The notes beneath the pieces are model-generated. The model was not told the DNA's origin, searched no databases, and saw only the letters and a program-made list of their open reading frames with translations. Below are positions 1-7,319 of a stretch of 17,635 nt of DNA, in pieces. Made by a program: the position numbers and the translations under genes. Each line of letters starts with the position of its first letter. Within the stretch, counting starts at the first letter, position 1. Origin of the DNA: Prevotella sp. UBA7764 (lineage in GTDB: Bacteria; Bacteroidota; Bacteroidia; Bacteroidales; Bacteroidaceae); the NCBI GenBank assembly GCA_002481295.1, contig DLDU01000012.1, forward strand, positions 38,078 through 55,712. Direction: 5' to 3'.

Positions 1-1
1 T

Positions 2-262
2 GTCTATCATCAATCGCTATGGGCACCGATAGGGATGCACTGGGCCTGGAACTATCTTGAAGGATACGTTTTCGGCTGTCCGGTTTCCGGGGCGTTTATC
101 CAGCATCCCATTATCATGTCACGTCTCGTCGGTCCGACATGGCTGACAGGCGGTTCCTTTGGCCCCGAAGCTTCCGTCATCGCTATATTAATAGGTGGGG
201 CCATCTCCCTATACTATACGCTAAAGCTAAAGCAAAAACGCCGCAATCAAACCACGGCATAA
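2..262 (+). CDS. CPBP-family intramembrane protease, C-terminal fragment
   Basis: The reading frame is already open at base 2, so only about 86 C-terminal residues are visible. It reads ...LWAPIGMHWAWNYLEG.VFGCPVSG. This resembles the last conserved block of CPBP (CAAX protease and bacteriocin-processing) membrane proteases, where an HxxxN motif (here H-W-A-W-N) supplies a presumed metal or active-site histidine. A hydrophobic segment (ASVIAILIGGAISLYYTL) forms the last membrane helix, followed by a basic cytoplasmic tail (KLKQKRRN). The two upstream motifs (EExxxR and FxxxH) lie outside the window. The ATG at 35 is internal to the conserved block and is not the true start. The substrate is unknown; family members cut prenylated proteins or peptides, or act in bacteriocin immunity. 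Confidence 0.8.
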   Translation, partial: VYHQSLWAPIGMHWAWNYLEGYVFGCPVSGAFIQHPIIMSRLVGPTWLTGGSFGPEASVIAILIGGAISLYYTLKLKQKRRNQTTA

Positions 263-270
263 AATAATAA

Positions 271-300
271 GTTCTATCGCAACAGAGTTCGCTACATTTG
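271..300 (+). promoter_or_regulatory. Predicted Bacteroidota-type promoter upstream of the small ORF at 392
   Basis: TACATTTG at 293-300 fits the Bacteroidota -7 consensus TAnnTTTG. The -33 element is weak (GTTC at 271-274, 18-base spacing). It begins just after the stop of the CPBP gene and would give a leader of about 85 bases before the ATG at 392. Prediction from sequence only. Confidence 0.4.
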
Positions 301-391
301 CTTGCATAAAGAGGAAAGATTACAGAACGTGAAGATCTCCCTAAATATAAATGAATAAAGAAAACAGATAAAAACAACAACAAGACAACAG

Positions 392-502
392 ATGAATAGG
401 AACAATATCTTTTGGCAGCGATTTAGTATTGCTTTTAAGTGCGCTTTTTGGACCGGTGTCTGTAGTGGAGCTGTCGGTGCTGTTATTGCTATTTTGAAAT
501 AA
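392..502 (+). CDS. Candidate 36-residue single-pass membrane peptide
   Basis: ATG at 392 to TAA at 500-502 encodes 36 residues, starting MNRNNIFWQRF and ending VIAILK. A polar, basic N-terminus leads into a hydrophobic stretch of about 19 residues, from Cys17 to Leu35 (CAFWTGVCSGAVGAVIAIL), with small residues (G, A, S) spaced as in packed helices. A single Lys caps the C-terminus. This is the layout of a one-helix membrane peptide. A good promoter match lies about 90 bases upstream and a long hairpin lies downstream. There is no clear Shine-Dalgarno, which is normal in this phylum. I do not recognise a family. It may be a real small protein, a toxin-like peptide or a chance ORF. Confidence 0.4.
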   Translation: MNRNNIFWQRFSIAFKCAFWTGVCSGAVGAVIAILK

Positions 503-555
503 GTAGAGTACCTACGACCGAGCAGTTTAAAAATGGTAGAATTAATAAAAAAGAA

Positions 556-648
556 ATGAGAACCACTTTTGGCTGTGACTTCATTAACGTGATTACCACG
601 AAAGGCATCAAAGAGAAATTGCTCAAAATGACATCAGTCAGTCGCTAA
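556..648 (+). pseudogene. Possible short gene remnant (30 residues)
   Basis: An ATG at 556 opens 30 codons to a TAA at 646-648, starting MRTTFGCDFINVITTKGIKEK. The composition looks protein-like (an amphipathic, lysine-rich C-terminal half) and resembles the end of a larger protein more than a free-standing one. No family is recognised. It sits in AT-rich sequence between the small membrane peptide and the hairpin at 706-758. It could be a decayed gene end, a small protein or chance. Confidence 0.2.
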
Positions 649-705
649 GGGGGATTTGTTACATATTCTGAGTTGATGCTTTGTTAAACATAAATTATGA
701 ATCCT

Positions 706-758
706 CTTACATAAAAAACGGGAGATCCGACTTGTGGGTCTCCTTTTTTTTATGTAAG
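706..758. terminator. Very long bidirectional hairpin terminator
   Basis: Bases 706-728 pair with 736-758: 23 positions with one mismatch and two G-U pairs, loop GACTTGT. The GC-rich inner stem (GGAGATCC with GGGTCTCC) is flanked by an A-run on the left and a T-run on the right, so it can end transcription from either side. The right arm runs into the predicted -7 box of the next promoter (755-762). Confidence 0.75.
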
Positions 759-762
759 TTTG
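732..762 (+). promoter_or_regulatory. Predicted promoter of the AAA-ATPase-like gene and miaA
   Basis: TAAGTTTG at 755-762 matches TAnnTTTG. A partial -33 element (TTG at 732-734) falls at about the right distance. The first bases of the -7 box belong to the right arm of the 706-758 hairpin, so the terminator and promoter physically overlap. The predicted start site near 770 leaves a leader of about 20 bases before the ATG at 789. Confidence 0.45.
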
Positions 763-788
763 CAAATAGAATAAAAAACGAATCAACG

Positions 789-2351
789 ATGGTAAAGTAT
801 CCAGTAGGCATACAGAGTTTTGAGAAACTACGCACCGGCGGGTTTCTCTATGTCGACAAGACGCGGCTGATGTACGATGCCGCGCAGAACAACTTTGTGT
901 TTCTCTCGCGTCCCCGCCGCTTTGGCAAGTCACTTCTCATCAGTACCTTCAAGGCTTATTTCAGTGGACAGAAAGAACTCTTCAAGGGATTGGAGGTGGA
1001 GCAACTGGAGACAGAATGGAAACAATATCCCGTGCTCCACTTCAGCCTGGCCTCGGCAAAGAGGGGGACGATAGAGGACTTGGATGCCATCATCTCGATG
1101 CAGTTGGACTGGGCAGAGAAAGAAAATGATGTTTCAACCGATAAGACCAACATCACAACGAGGATGACCTCCTTGGTGAAAAACATCTATGCCAAGACGG
1201 GCAACAAGGTTGTCATCCTCATTGACGAGTATGATGCGCCCCTGCTCACGGTGCTCCACGACAAAGAGCGGCTCGAAATCATGCGCACCGAATTGCAGTC
1301 GTTCTATTCGCCACTGAAGGATCTCGACCCTTATCTGCGCTTTGTCTTCATCACGGGCATCAGCAAGTTCCCACAGCTGAGTATCTTCTCTCAACTCAAC
1401 AATCTGGTGAACATCTCCATGGCTCCCCACTATGCCACCATCTGCGGCATCACCGAACAGGAGCTCAGAGACAATTTCGCGGAAGGCATCCATCAGCTCA
1501 GTCTTACCTACAAGACGACGGACGAGAAGATATTTGCTGAGATGAAACGACGCTACGACGGTTACCACTTCACAGAAAACAGTGAAGGTGTCTACAATCC
1601 TTTCTGTTTGCTATATGCCATCACGATGGACAAAATCGACAACTACTGGTTTGGCACCGGCACACCGACCTTCCTGATCAACATGCTGAAGAAGTTCCAC
1701 ACCGACATCACGCAGTTGGAGGGCAGCGAGGCTATAGCGGAAGAGTTTGACGCTCCCACGGAGGACATGCACTCCGTGCTACCGCTGTTCTATCAGAGCG
1801 GCTATCTCACCATCAAGGCCTATGACCCGATCCTCAACCTCTACACGCTCGGCTACCCCAACGAAGAGGTGAAGGTGGGCATGATGCGCACGCTCGTACC
1901 TTATTATCTATGCCGCGACACCAACCTCACGACGATCACCGTGGGTAAGATATACCTGGCATTGCGCAAGGACAACATCGACGAGGCCCTGCGCATCGCA
2001 CGCTCGTTCCTTGCCGGCATCCCTTACGAGGAGGGTACGCTCAAGGACGCACCCGCACGGGAAAGCCATTTCACCGCCATGCTCTACGTGATGTTCTCGT
2101 TCCTCAACCTCTATGTTTATGCTCAAGTGCGCACCGCAAAAGGCCGTATGGACATTCTGCTTAAGACCGACAGTCACATCTATGTCATGGAACTGAAGAT
2201 GGACGGCAACGTCGACAACGCATTGAAGCAGATCGACGACCGCGGATATGCTATCCCTTACGAGGCCGACGGCCGCAAAATCGTGAAGGTGGGCATTAAC
2301 TTCTCATCGGAGGAGCGAACCATCAACGACTGGAAGATTGTAGAACTATGA
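789..2351 (+). CDS. AAA-ATPase-like protein with C-terminal PD-(D/E)XK nuclease-like domain
   Basis: 520 residues. The N-terminal 300 residues match the AAA-ATPase-like family: opening VKYPVGIQSFEKLR.GGFLYVDKT, a variant Walker A RPRRFGKS (residues 41-48), and Walker B VVILIDEYD (141-149). The C-terminal part carries a PD-(D/E)XK-type core, GRMDILLKTD...VMELKMDG, with Asp455, Glu468 and Lys470 as the likely catalytic triad. Proteins of this build occur in many copies in Prevotella and Bacteroides genomes; their cellular role is not established, and nuclease or defence roles have only been suggested. I chose ATG 789 because it gives the family's usual N-terminus. The frame continues upstream to 681, but that would translate the terminator hairpin and promoter. 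The stop overlaps the miaA start (ATGA), implying translational coupling. Confidence 0.88.
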   Translation: MVKYPVGIQSFEKLRTGGFLYVDKTRLMYDAAQNNFVFLSRPRRFGKSLLISTFKAYFSGQKELFKGLEVEQLETEWKQYPVLHFSLASAKRGTIEDLDAIISMQLDWAEKENDVSTDKTNITTRMTSLVKNIYAKTGNKVVILIDEYDAPLLTVLHDKERLEIMRTELQSFYSPLKDLDPYLRFVFITGISKFPQLSIFSQLNNLVNISMAPHYATICGITEQELRDNFAEGIHQLSLTYKTTDEKIFAEMKRRYDGYHFTENSEGVYNPFCLLYAITMDKIDNYWFGTGTPTFLINMLKKFHTDITQLEGSEAIAEEFDAPTEDMHSVLPLFYQSGYLTIKAYDPILNLYTLGYPNEEVKVGMMRTLVPYYLCRDTNLTTITVGKIYLALRKDNIDEALRIARSFLAGIPYEEGTLKDAPARESHFTAMLYVMFSFLNLYVYAQVRTAKGRMDILLKTDSHIYVMELKMDGNVDNALKQIDDRGYAIPYEADGRKIVKVGINFSSEERTINDWKIVEL

Positions 2352-3283
2352 AGAAACTCTTGACCATCCTCGGCCCCACAGCAACGGGCAAAACCGACCT
2401 CGCCGCACACGTGGCACACGTGCTCGGAGGCGAGATACTCTCCGGCGACTCTCGTCAGGTCTATCGCGGCATGGACATCGGCACGGGCAAGGACCTCGAA
2501 GACTATGTCGTCGACGGTCAGCCGGTGCCCTATCATCTCATCGACATCGCGGAACCGGGAACGAAATACAATCTGTTTCAGTATCAGCAGGACTTCCACC
2601 GCGCCTACGACGACATCCAGCGGCGGGGTGCGCTGCCTATCCTCTGCGGTGGCACCGGCCTGTATATCGAGGCGGTGCTCAAGGGCTATGCGCTCTCTCC
2701 CGTACCGCAGAACCCGGAACTGCGGCAGCGCTTAGAGAGCAAGAATCTCGACGAACTGACCGACATGCTCGTGAAACTGAAACAGCAGACGGGCTCTACG
2801 ATGCACAACAAAACCGACGTAGATTCGTGCCAACGCGCTATCCGTGCCATAGAGATCGAGACCTACAACCTCGAGCATCCCACCGAGCTGCGGCAGATGC
2901 CGCCCATCGACAGCGTTGTCATCGGCGTGGCCATTGACCGCGACGAGCGCCGCCGCCGCATCACCGCCCGTCTGCATCAGCGTCTCGACCACGGCATGGT
3001 GGAGGAGATGCGCCGTCTGCTCGACAGCGGCATCAAGGCCGAAGACCTCACCTACTACGGACTGGAATATAAATACGTCACTGAGTACGTCATCGGAAAG
3101 CTCAGCTACGACGAGATGGTGCGCCAACTGGAGATTGCCATCCACCAGTTTGCCAAGCGCCAGATGACGTGGTTCCGCGGCATGGAGCGCCGTGGCACCC
3201 TCATCAATTGGGTTGACGCCATGCTGCCGATGGAGGAAAAGGTGAAGAGGGTAGAGGAGATCTATCAATCAGCCAACCAATGA
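2348..3283 (+). CDS. miaA: tRNA dimethylallyltransferase (MiaA)
   Basis: 311 residues, close to the usual 300-320. MiaA transfers a dimethylallyl group to N6 of A37 in tRNAs that read UNN codons, the first step towards ms2i6A37. Seen in the sequence: P-loop GPTATGKT (residues 9-16), the DSRQVYRGMDIGTGK block (34-48) with Asp34 at the position of the catalytic aspartate, the conserved HLIDI segment, and GGTGLYIEA. The C-terminal half has an arginine-rich helix region and GLEYKYVT where the best-known bacterial enzymes have a GYRQ motif, so it belongs to a divergent subtype. Bacteroidota often carry more than one miaA, so this may not be the only copy. Its start overlaps the stop of the upstream gene by four bases. 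Confidence 0.93.
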   Translation: MKKLLTILGPTATGKTDLAAHVAHVLGGEILSGDSRQVYRGMDIGTGKDLEDYVVDGQPVPYHLIDIAEPGTKYNLFQYQQDFHRAYDDIQRRGALPILCGGTGLYIEAVLKGYALSPVPQNPELRQRLESKNLDELTDMLVKLKQQTGSTMHNKTDVDSCQRAIRAIEIETYNLEHPTELRQMPPIDSVVIGVAIDRDERRRRITARLHQRLDHGMVEEMRRLLDSGIKAEDLTYYGLEYKYVTEYVIGKLSYDEMVRQLEIAIHQFAKRQMTWFRGMERRGTLINWVDAMLPMEEKVKRVEEIYQSANQ

Positions 3284-3368
3284 ATGCACTGCGTCACCCA
3301 ACACACTCACTTAGAAACAAACGATCCATTCATCTGTAAAGGCTAACGTTCTGCTACGCAGAATAGAA

Positions 3369-3418
3369 AATATCAACGAATATCCCGAATATTTAATTTC
3401 GCTATATTCGTTGATATT
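3369..3418. repeat. 15-bp perfect inverted repeat downstream of miaA
   Basis: AATATCAACGAATAT (3369-3383) is exactly complementary to 3404-3418, with a 20-base spacer. The spacer has a short inner CGAA/TTCG pair. The hairpin is AT-rich and lacks a terminal T-run, so it is a weak intrinsic terminator. It could serve as an mRNA 3' end stabiliser or be an intergenic repeat. Confidence 0.6.
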
Positions 3419-3515
3419 CTTTATGCCATCAATGATGGTGCGTTGAAGGAAACGTGATATTATACTTGCAGTCTTTCCTTGCGCTTTTAGGAAAAATGTG
3501 ATATGAGAGCTGTCT

Positions 3516-3584
3516 TATTCAAGAATAGGAGAATCAGAGAATAGTGATGACGATGCAATTCCCAAATTCTCCAATTCTTGAATA
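3516..3584. repeat. 19-bp inverted repeat between convergent operons
   Basis: Arms 3516-3534 and 3566-3584 pair over 19 positions with one mismatch (core ATTCAAGAATAGGAGAAT), with a 31-base spacer. It lies about 50 bases past the stop of the minus-strand GH13 gene and probably marks or protects its mRNA 3' end. No T-run is present. Confidence 0.55.
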
Positions 3585-3634
3585 CAGAGAACTAAACAAG
3601 CACTTAGCTGTTTATAACTGAACAAAGCACAGCG

Positions 3635-5440
3635 CTACTTGAGCAGGAACACGGCGGCAGAGACAGGGCCGAGGGAGACGACATCACTGCTCTTTCCTGC
3701 CTTGTAAGCAGCCTTACCCGTAGCGATCAGCGTCTGTGGCTTATAGGCGCCGCCCTTCACCGTGCCCTGCTCCAGAAAACTGTTGTCTGTCGGAGCCTCC
3801 AGTCCGAGCCGTGGCAGAGAAGCCTTCACAGCCTTGCCACTGGGGTTGAGTGCTACGATGCAGGTCTGCCCGCCCATCGTCCGCTGGTAGACCATCGGGT
3901 AGGGCTGTTTCAGATTGCTGACGAGTTTCCAGTCTGCAAGGTTGCCGAGTGCCGGTGTAGCGTGGCGCAGCTTCACGAGGCGGCGCGTATAGTTGAGTAT
4001 GGAGTTGGGATCTTTTTCCTCAGCGGCCACAGTGATCTTTCCGCCATCGGTGGCTACAGGCAGATAGAGTTTGTCGGGCGCACAGGTTGAGAAGCCTGCG
4101 GTAGCACCCGGAGCCCACTGCATCGGCGTGCGCGTACCGGCACGCTCGTTTGATCCCTCCTTGCTCGGCAGATTCATCTCGTACTTCATGCCAATCTCAT
4201 CACCATAATAGATAAACGGCACACCAGGCATGGTGAGGAAGAAGGTCATCGCCACCTTGAGCTGATCGGGCGTATTGCGCGTACCGATATTCGGTCGCTG
4301 GTAGTCGTGGTTGGCCGACGGGATGGCGATATAGCCCTTGTCGCGCGTGCCGAAATAGGAATGGGAGTAGTTCTTGACGAATTCGTCAAGCGTCCCCTTC
4401 CCCTCTTTGTCGAAATAGCAATACTTATATGCCGTCTGCTTATTGTCCCACGGCTGTATCTTTCCCCACGGCGTGTTACGGGCAAAGAAGAGCGAGCCAT
4501 AGCCGGGCACGCCAAAGTGAATCATGAAGTCGATGTTGAATCCGGCCGGTATCGCCACGGTAGGGTCGGCCCATTCCGAGATAAGCACACACTGAGGATA
4601 GTTTTTATCCTTCCAGGCACGCATCTCGTTCCACAGTTTCGACGTTTCCACCTTACCGGGATCGTTCTTAACGAGCGATGCCGCCATGTCCACGCGGAAG
4701 CCATCAACACCCTTGTCGAACCAAAACGCCATGATGTTTCTCAGTTCACGGCGCAAAGCCTGCGGGCCCGGCGCGGTGACAGGCTGCTCCCATTGATGGT
4801 TAGGATCAGGATGAGCAAAGCCATAGTTGAGCGCAGGCTGGCACTCAAAGAAGTTCTTCTCATAGTATTTTCCGCGTGGCGCGTTGATTTCCACATATCG
4901 TCCAAGCGTAGACGACTCAGGGTTAGGCTCCTTGTGTCGCGCGACGATGTCGGCCTTGTCTTTGTCGCTGATATCGTCCGTCCATATATAATAGTCGGCA
5001 TAGCGCCCGTTGCGGTCACCGTTGGCACTCTCCCGGAACCATTGACTCTTCACGCTGGAGTGCCCTGCCACGAGGTCAAGACACACCTTGATGCCACGCT
5101 TGTGGGCTTCGTTGACGAGTGTGACCAGATCGGTGTTGGTACCGAAGCGTGGATCGATCTTGTAGAAATCAATGACATCGTAGCCGCCGTCAAACCATCC
5201 CGACTCAAAGCAGGGGTTGATCCACAGAGCATTGACACCTAGGCTTTTGATATAGTCGAGTTTGGAGGTGATGCCGGGCAGGTCTCCGATGCCGTTGCCG
5301 TCGGAGTCCATATACGACGAGGGATAGATTTGGTAGAACACAGCATCATGGAGCCATTGTGGTCCGCGCGCGTCGGTGGTCTGTGCCGAAGCCGTTGTGA
5401 GCGATAATGCCATGACAGTTGAAAGCAATAGTTTGTTCAT
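3635..5440 (-). CDS. Exported GH13 alpha-glucan hydrolase (alpha-amylase / oligo-1,6-glucosidase type)
   Basis: 601 residues. The signal peptide MNKLLLSTVMALSLTTASAQ has no lipobox cysteine, so the enzyme is likely periplasmic or secreted. The TIM-barrel motifs are all present: a calcium-type loop DSDGNGIGD (45-53), region I as DLVAGH (122-127, Gly replacing the usual Asn before His), nucleophile Asp251 in GFRVD, acid/base Glu289 in ISEW, and Asp379 in NHD. Conserved region V reads QPALN (201-205), close to the QPDLN of oligo-1,6-glucosidase-type enzymes and unlike the MPKLN of neopullulanases. A beta-sandwich-like C-terminal domain covers about 500-601. It is the third gene of the susC-susD operon and would cut imported alpha-gluco-oligosaccharides. 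Exact linkage preference cannot be read from the sequence. Confidence 0.9.
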   Translation of the reverse strand: MNKLLLSTVMALSLTTASAQTTDARGPQWLHDAVFYQIYPSSYMDSDGNGIGDLPGITSKLDYIKSLGVNALWINPCFESGWFDGGYDVIDFYKIDPRFGTNTDLVTLVNEAHKRGIKVCLDLVAGHSSVKSQWFRESANGDRNGRYADYYIWTDDISDKDKADIVARHKEPNPESSTLGRYVEINAPRGKYYEKNFFECQPALNYGFAHPDPNHQWEQPVTAPGPQALRRELRNIMAFWFDKGVDGFRVDMAASLVKNDPGKVETSKLWNEMRAWKDKNYPQCVLISEWADPTVAIPAGFNIDFMIHFGVPGYGSLFFARNTPWGKIQPWDNKQTAYKYCYFDKEGKGTLDEFVKNYSHSYFGTRDKGYIAIPSANHDYQRPNIGTRNTPDQLKVAMTFFLTMPGVPFIYYGDEIGMKYEMNLPSKEGSNERAGTRTPMQWAPGATAGFSTCAPDKLYLPVATDGGKITVAAEEKDPNSILNYTRRLVKLRHATPALGNLADWKLVSNLKQPYPMVYQRTMGGQTCIVALNPSGKAVKASLPRLGLEAPTDNSFLEQGTVKGGAYKPQTLIATGKAAYKAGKSSDVVSLGPVSAAVFLLK

Positions 5441-5483
5441 AGTGTATGTATTAATGGTAGGAACGATCGTGAAAGAAACAGTT

Positions 5484-5520
5484 CCGTCCCCGCACCCTGC
5501 TGCGGCGGGGAGGGGGACGG
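5484..5520. promoter_or_regulatory. GC-rich intercistronic hairpin with two alternative folds
   Basis: Between susD and the GH13 gene, CCGTCCCC (5484-5491) pairs perfectly with GGGGACGG (5513-5520). Alternatively TCCCCGC (5487-5493) pairs with GCGGGGA (5505-5511). The two folds exclude each other. With no promoter match in the 130-base gap, this may be an attenuating, processing or stabilising element that sets the enzyme level relative to the transporter. Function inferred. Confidence 0.5.
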
Positions 5521-5570
5521 ATAGATAACGAAACAGCAGGTGGATTTCGTATCTGATCAGGCTCTCTTAC

Positions 5571-7298
5571 TTACTTTTTATATCCCGGATTCTGTTTCAA
5601 GTTCTTGTTGAGGTTGAGCACAGAGTAGGGGATAGGATAGACGACGGTGTAGCCAGTCTTGTCGTCGTTGTAGTCACCGGCCAATGAGCTGTGTGCCACA
5701 CCGGAATAGCGGTCCACGGTAGGCTCAGTGAAGGTACAGAAACGTACCTGGTCCTGACGCCGCGTGCCTTCCCAAGCGAGCTCGATCATGCGCTCATCAA
5801 GGATGTCGTTCAAGGAGAGCGACGTGCGCGGCGTTGCCTTGGCGCGGTTGCGTATCTCGTTGACGAGGGAGAGCGCCCCCGCCTTGTCACCGAGTCGGTA
5901 TTCAGCTTCTGCCTTGAGCAGCAGGGCATCGCCATAACGCCAGATGACGAGGTCGTTGTTGTTCTGTCCTTGCGTGGAGGCCGTGCCGTCGTACTCATAT
6001 TTCTTAAAGCGGGCACCGGCGCACTTCACGTCGTGCGGATTGGCATCGTTGCCAAAATTGACGACAGCCTTGAGAGGCTCATACTCCAGCGGTGTCTGTG
6101 TGGCACCGTCGCTGAGCGATCCTGTGTGCTGCTCCTTTTCGAAGTCGCGGTCGCACCAGTAGTTGAGTCTCAGGCGCGGATCCTCGTTGGCAGTGCCATA
6201 GCCCATGACCTGCATGGCGCGCACCGTGGCGCATGCACCGTTCCAACCAGAGTATCCGATAGCCGACGCATGGTTGTAGTGGAGTGAGCGCATAAGGTTG
6301 TAATCCGTGATCTTATAGGTCTTGTCGTCGTTGGGGCGCACGAAGATGTTCTCAGTAGAACTCTCGTTGGCCTTGACGAAGTTGTCGGCATAGTTGGCTG
6401 TAAGGCTGTATCCTGCGGCCTGAATCTTATCGACACAGTATTTCACCGTCTCCCAGCAGTTGCGCTGAGTACCGTCGACGGTCATCATGATGGTCTTGCC
6501 CTTGTCAGAGACGGCCTGTCCGAGCGTCTCATCGGCTTTTGCCTGCTTGCTGAGATCCGTTCCGACAAAAGCCTGATAGCTCGACGCTGAAGTGTCGTCG
6601 ATGGTGTAGACGGGAGCGTTGATGGCGCACTTGGCGAGGCACATGTAAGCCACGGCCTTGGTCACGCGACCGTAGTATTCGCCAGTGCTCTGGCTGTGAC
6701 CGTCACCGAGGTCGGGCAGGGCTGCCTCTAACTCAGAGGTGACGAACTTAAAGACATCGCTGCGGTTGCTCTGCTTCACGTCGCTGGTCGACTGCTTGGA
6801 GCTGGTCACGACAGGCACCTGGGCAAAGAGGTCCATGGCATTGTAGTAGTAGATGGCACGCAGAGCACGGAGCTCAGAGACATAGGCCTTGTAGTCGGGG
6901 TGCTCCTCCAAGAAAGGTGTGAGCTTGTCGATGCTGGTATTGCACAGACCGATGATCTTGAAAAGATGGTTCCACACGGTAGCGTAGGTGTCGACTGACG
7001 ACTCGAAGTTGTGGAGGAACATATTCTGCCACTTGCCGCCGTCGACCCAGTCGCCCTGTCGTCCGGGCAGCATGGTAGCATCGGACATAAACTCCTGCAA
7101 GGTGTGGACACAATCGGTACCGCCGTAGAGGCCGTCGCCGATGGCCGAGTAGACGTTGGCCACAGAGTTGACATAGGTAAGGGTGGAGTTTTTGAAGGCT
7201 TCTTCCTCGCTGAACTGGCTCTTGGGGTTCTCGTCGAGCGAGCATCCTGACAGCAGAGCTGCGGAGAGCAGCGCGACACCGAAAATATATTTTTTCAT
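5571..7298 (-). CDS. susD-like: SusD/RagB-family glycan-binding lipoprotein
   Basis: 575 residues, the family's usual size. The N-terminus MKKYIFGVALLSAALLSGC is a lipoprotein signal with lipobox LSGC (Cys19). Acidic residues follow (SLDEN), in keeping with the surface-export signal of Bacteroidota lipoproteins. The N-terminal region (about 30-300) is the TPR-like helical scaffold. The C-terminal part contains the family block W.YGDALLLKAEAEYRLGDKAGAL...NEIRNRA followed by DERMIELAWEGTRRQD. It caps the SusC barrel at the cell surface and delivers glycan. It lies 21 bases downstream of the susC-like gene and is certainly co-transcribed. Specificity for alpha-glucans is inferred from the GH13 neighbour. 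Confidence 0.94.
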   Translation of the reverse strand: MKKYIFGVALLSAALLSGCSLDENPKSQFSEEEAFKNSTLTYVNSVANVYSAIGDGLYGGTDCVHTLQEFMSDATMLPGRQGDWVDGGKWQNMFLHNFESSVDTYATVWNHLFKIIGLCNTSIDKLTPFLEEHPDYKAYVSELRALRAIYYYNAMDLFAQVPVVTSSKQSTSDVKQSNRSDVFKFVTSELEAALPDLGDGHSQSTGEYYGRVTKAVAYMCLAKCAINAPVYTIDDTSASSYQAFVGTDLSKQAKADETLGQAVSDKGKTIMMTVDGTQRNCWETVKYCVDKIQAAGYSLTANYADNFVKANESSTENIFVRPNDDKTYKITDYNLMRSLHYNHASAIGYSGWNGACATVRAMQVMGYGTANEDPRLRLNYWCDRDFEKEQHTGSLSDGATQTPLEYEPLKAVVNFGNDANPHDVKCAGARFKKYEYDGTASTQGQNNNDLVIWRYGDALLLKAEAEYRLGDKAGALSLVNEIRNRAKATPRTSLSLNDILDERMIELAWEGTRRQDQVRFCTFTEPTVDRYSGVAHSSLAGDYNDDKTGYTVVYPIPYSVLNLNKNLKQNPGYKK

Positions 7299-7319
7299 GG
7301 TAATATAGTCTTTAAAGGT

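Larger units (their letters stand above)
3284..3634. other. Convergent gene-free interval
   Basis: It separates miaA (+) from the GH13 gene (-). I see no convincing ORF. It holds two large inverted repeats (listed separately) and a small CCATC-AAT-GATGG hairpin near 3426-3438. TATACTTG at 3461-3468 loosely resembles a -7 box but has no well-spaced -33 partner. Confidence 0.6.

Noticed and set aside
681..788. N-terminal extension of the AAA-ATPase-like gene
   Set aside because: It would translate through the terminator hairpin and the -7 box; the family N-terminus begins at Met 789.
3461..3534. Possible small RNA starting from TATACTTG at 3461
   Set aside because: The -7 match is imperfect, the nearest -33 element is spaced only 15 bases away, and the following inverted repeat lacks a T-run.
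4307..5242. 311-codon plus-strand ORF opposite the GH13 gene
   Set aside because: Antisense shadow of a well-supported enzyme; no recognisable domain.
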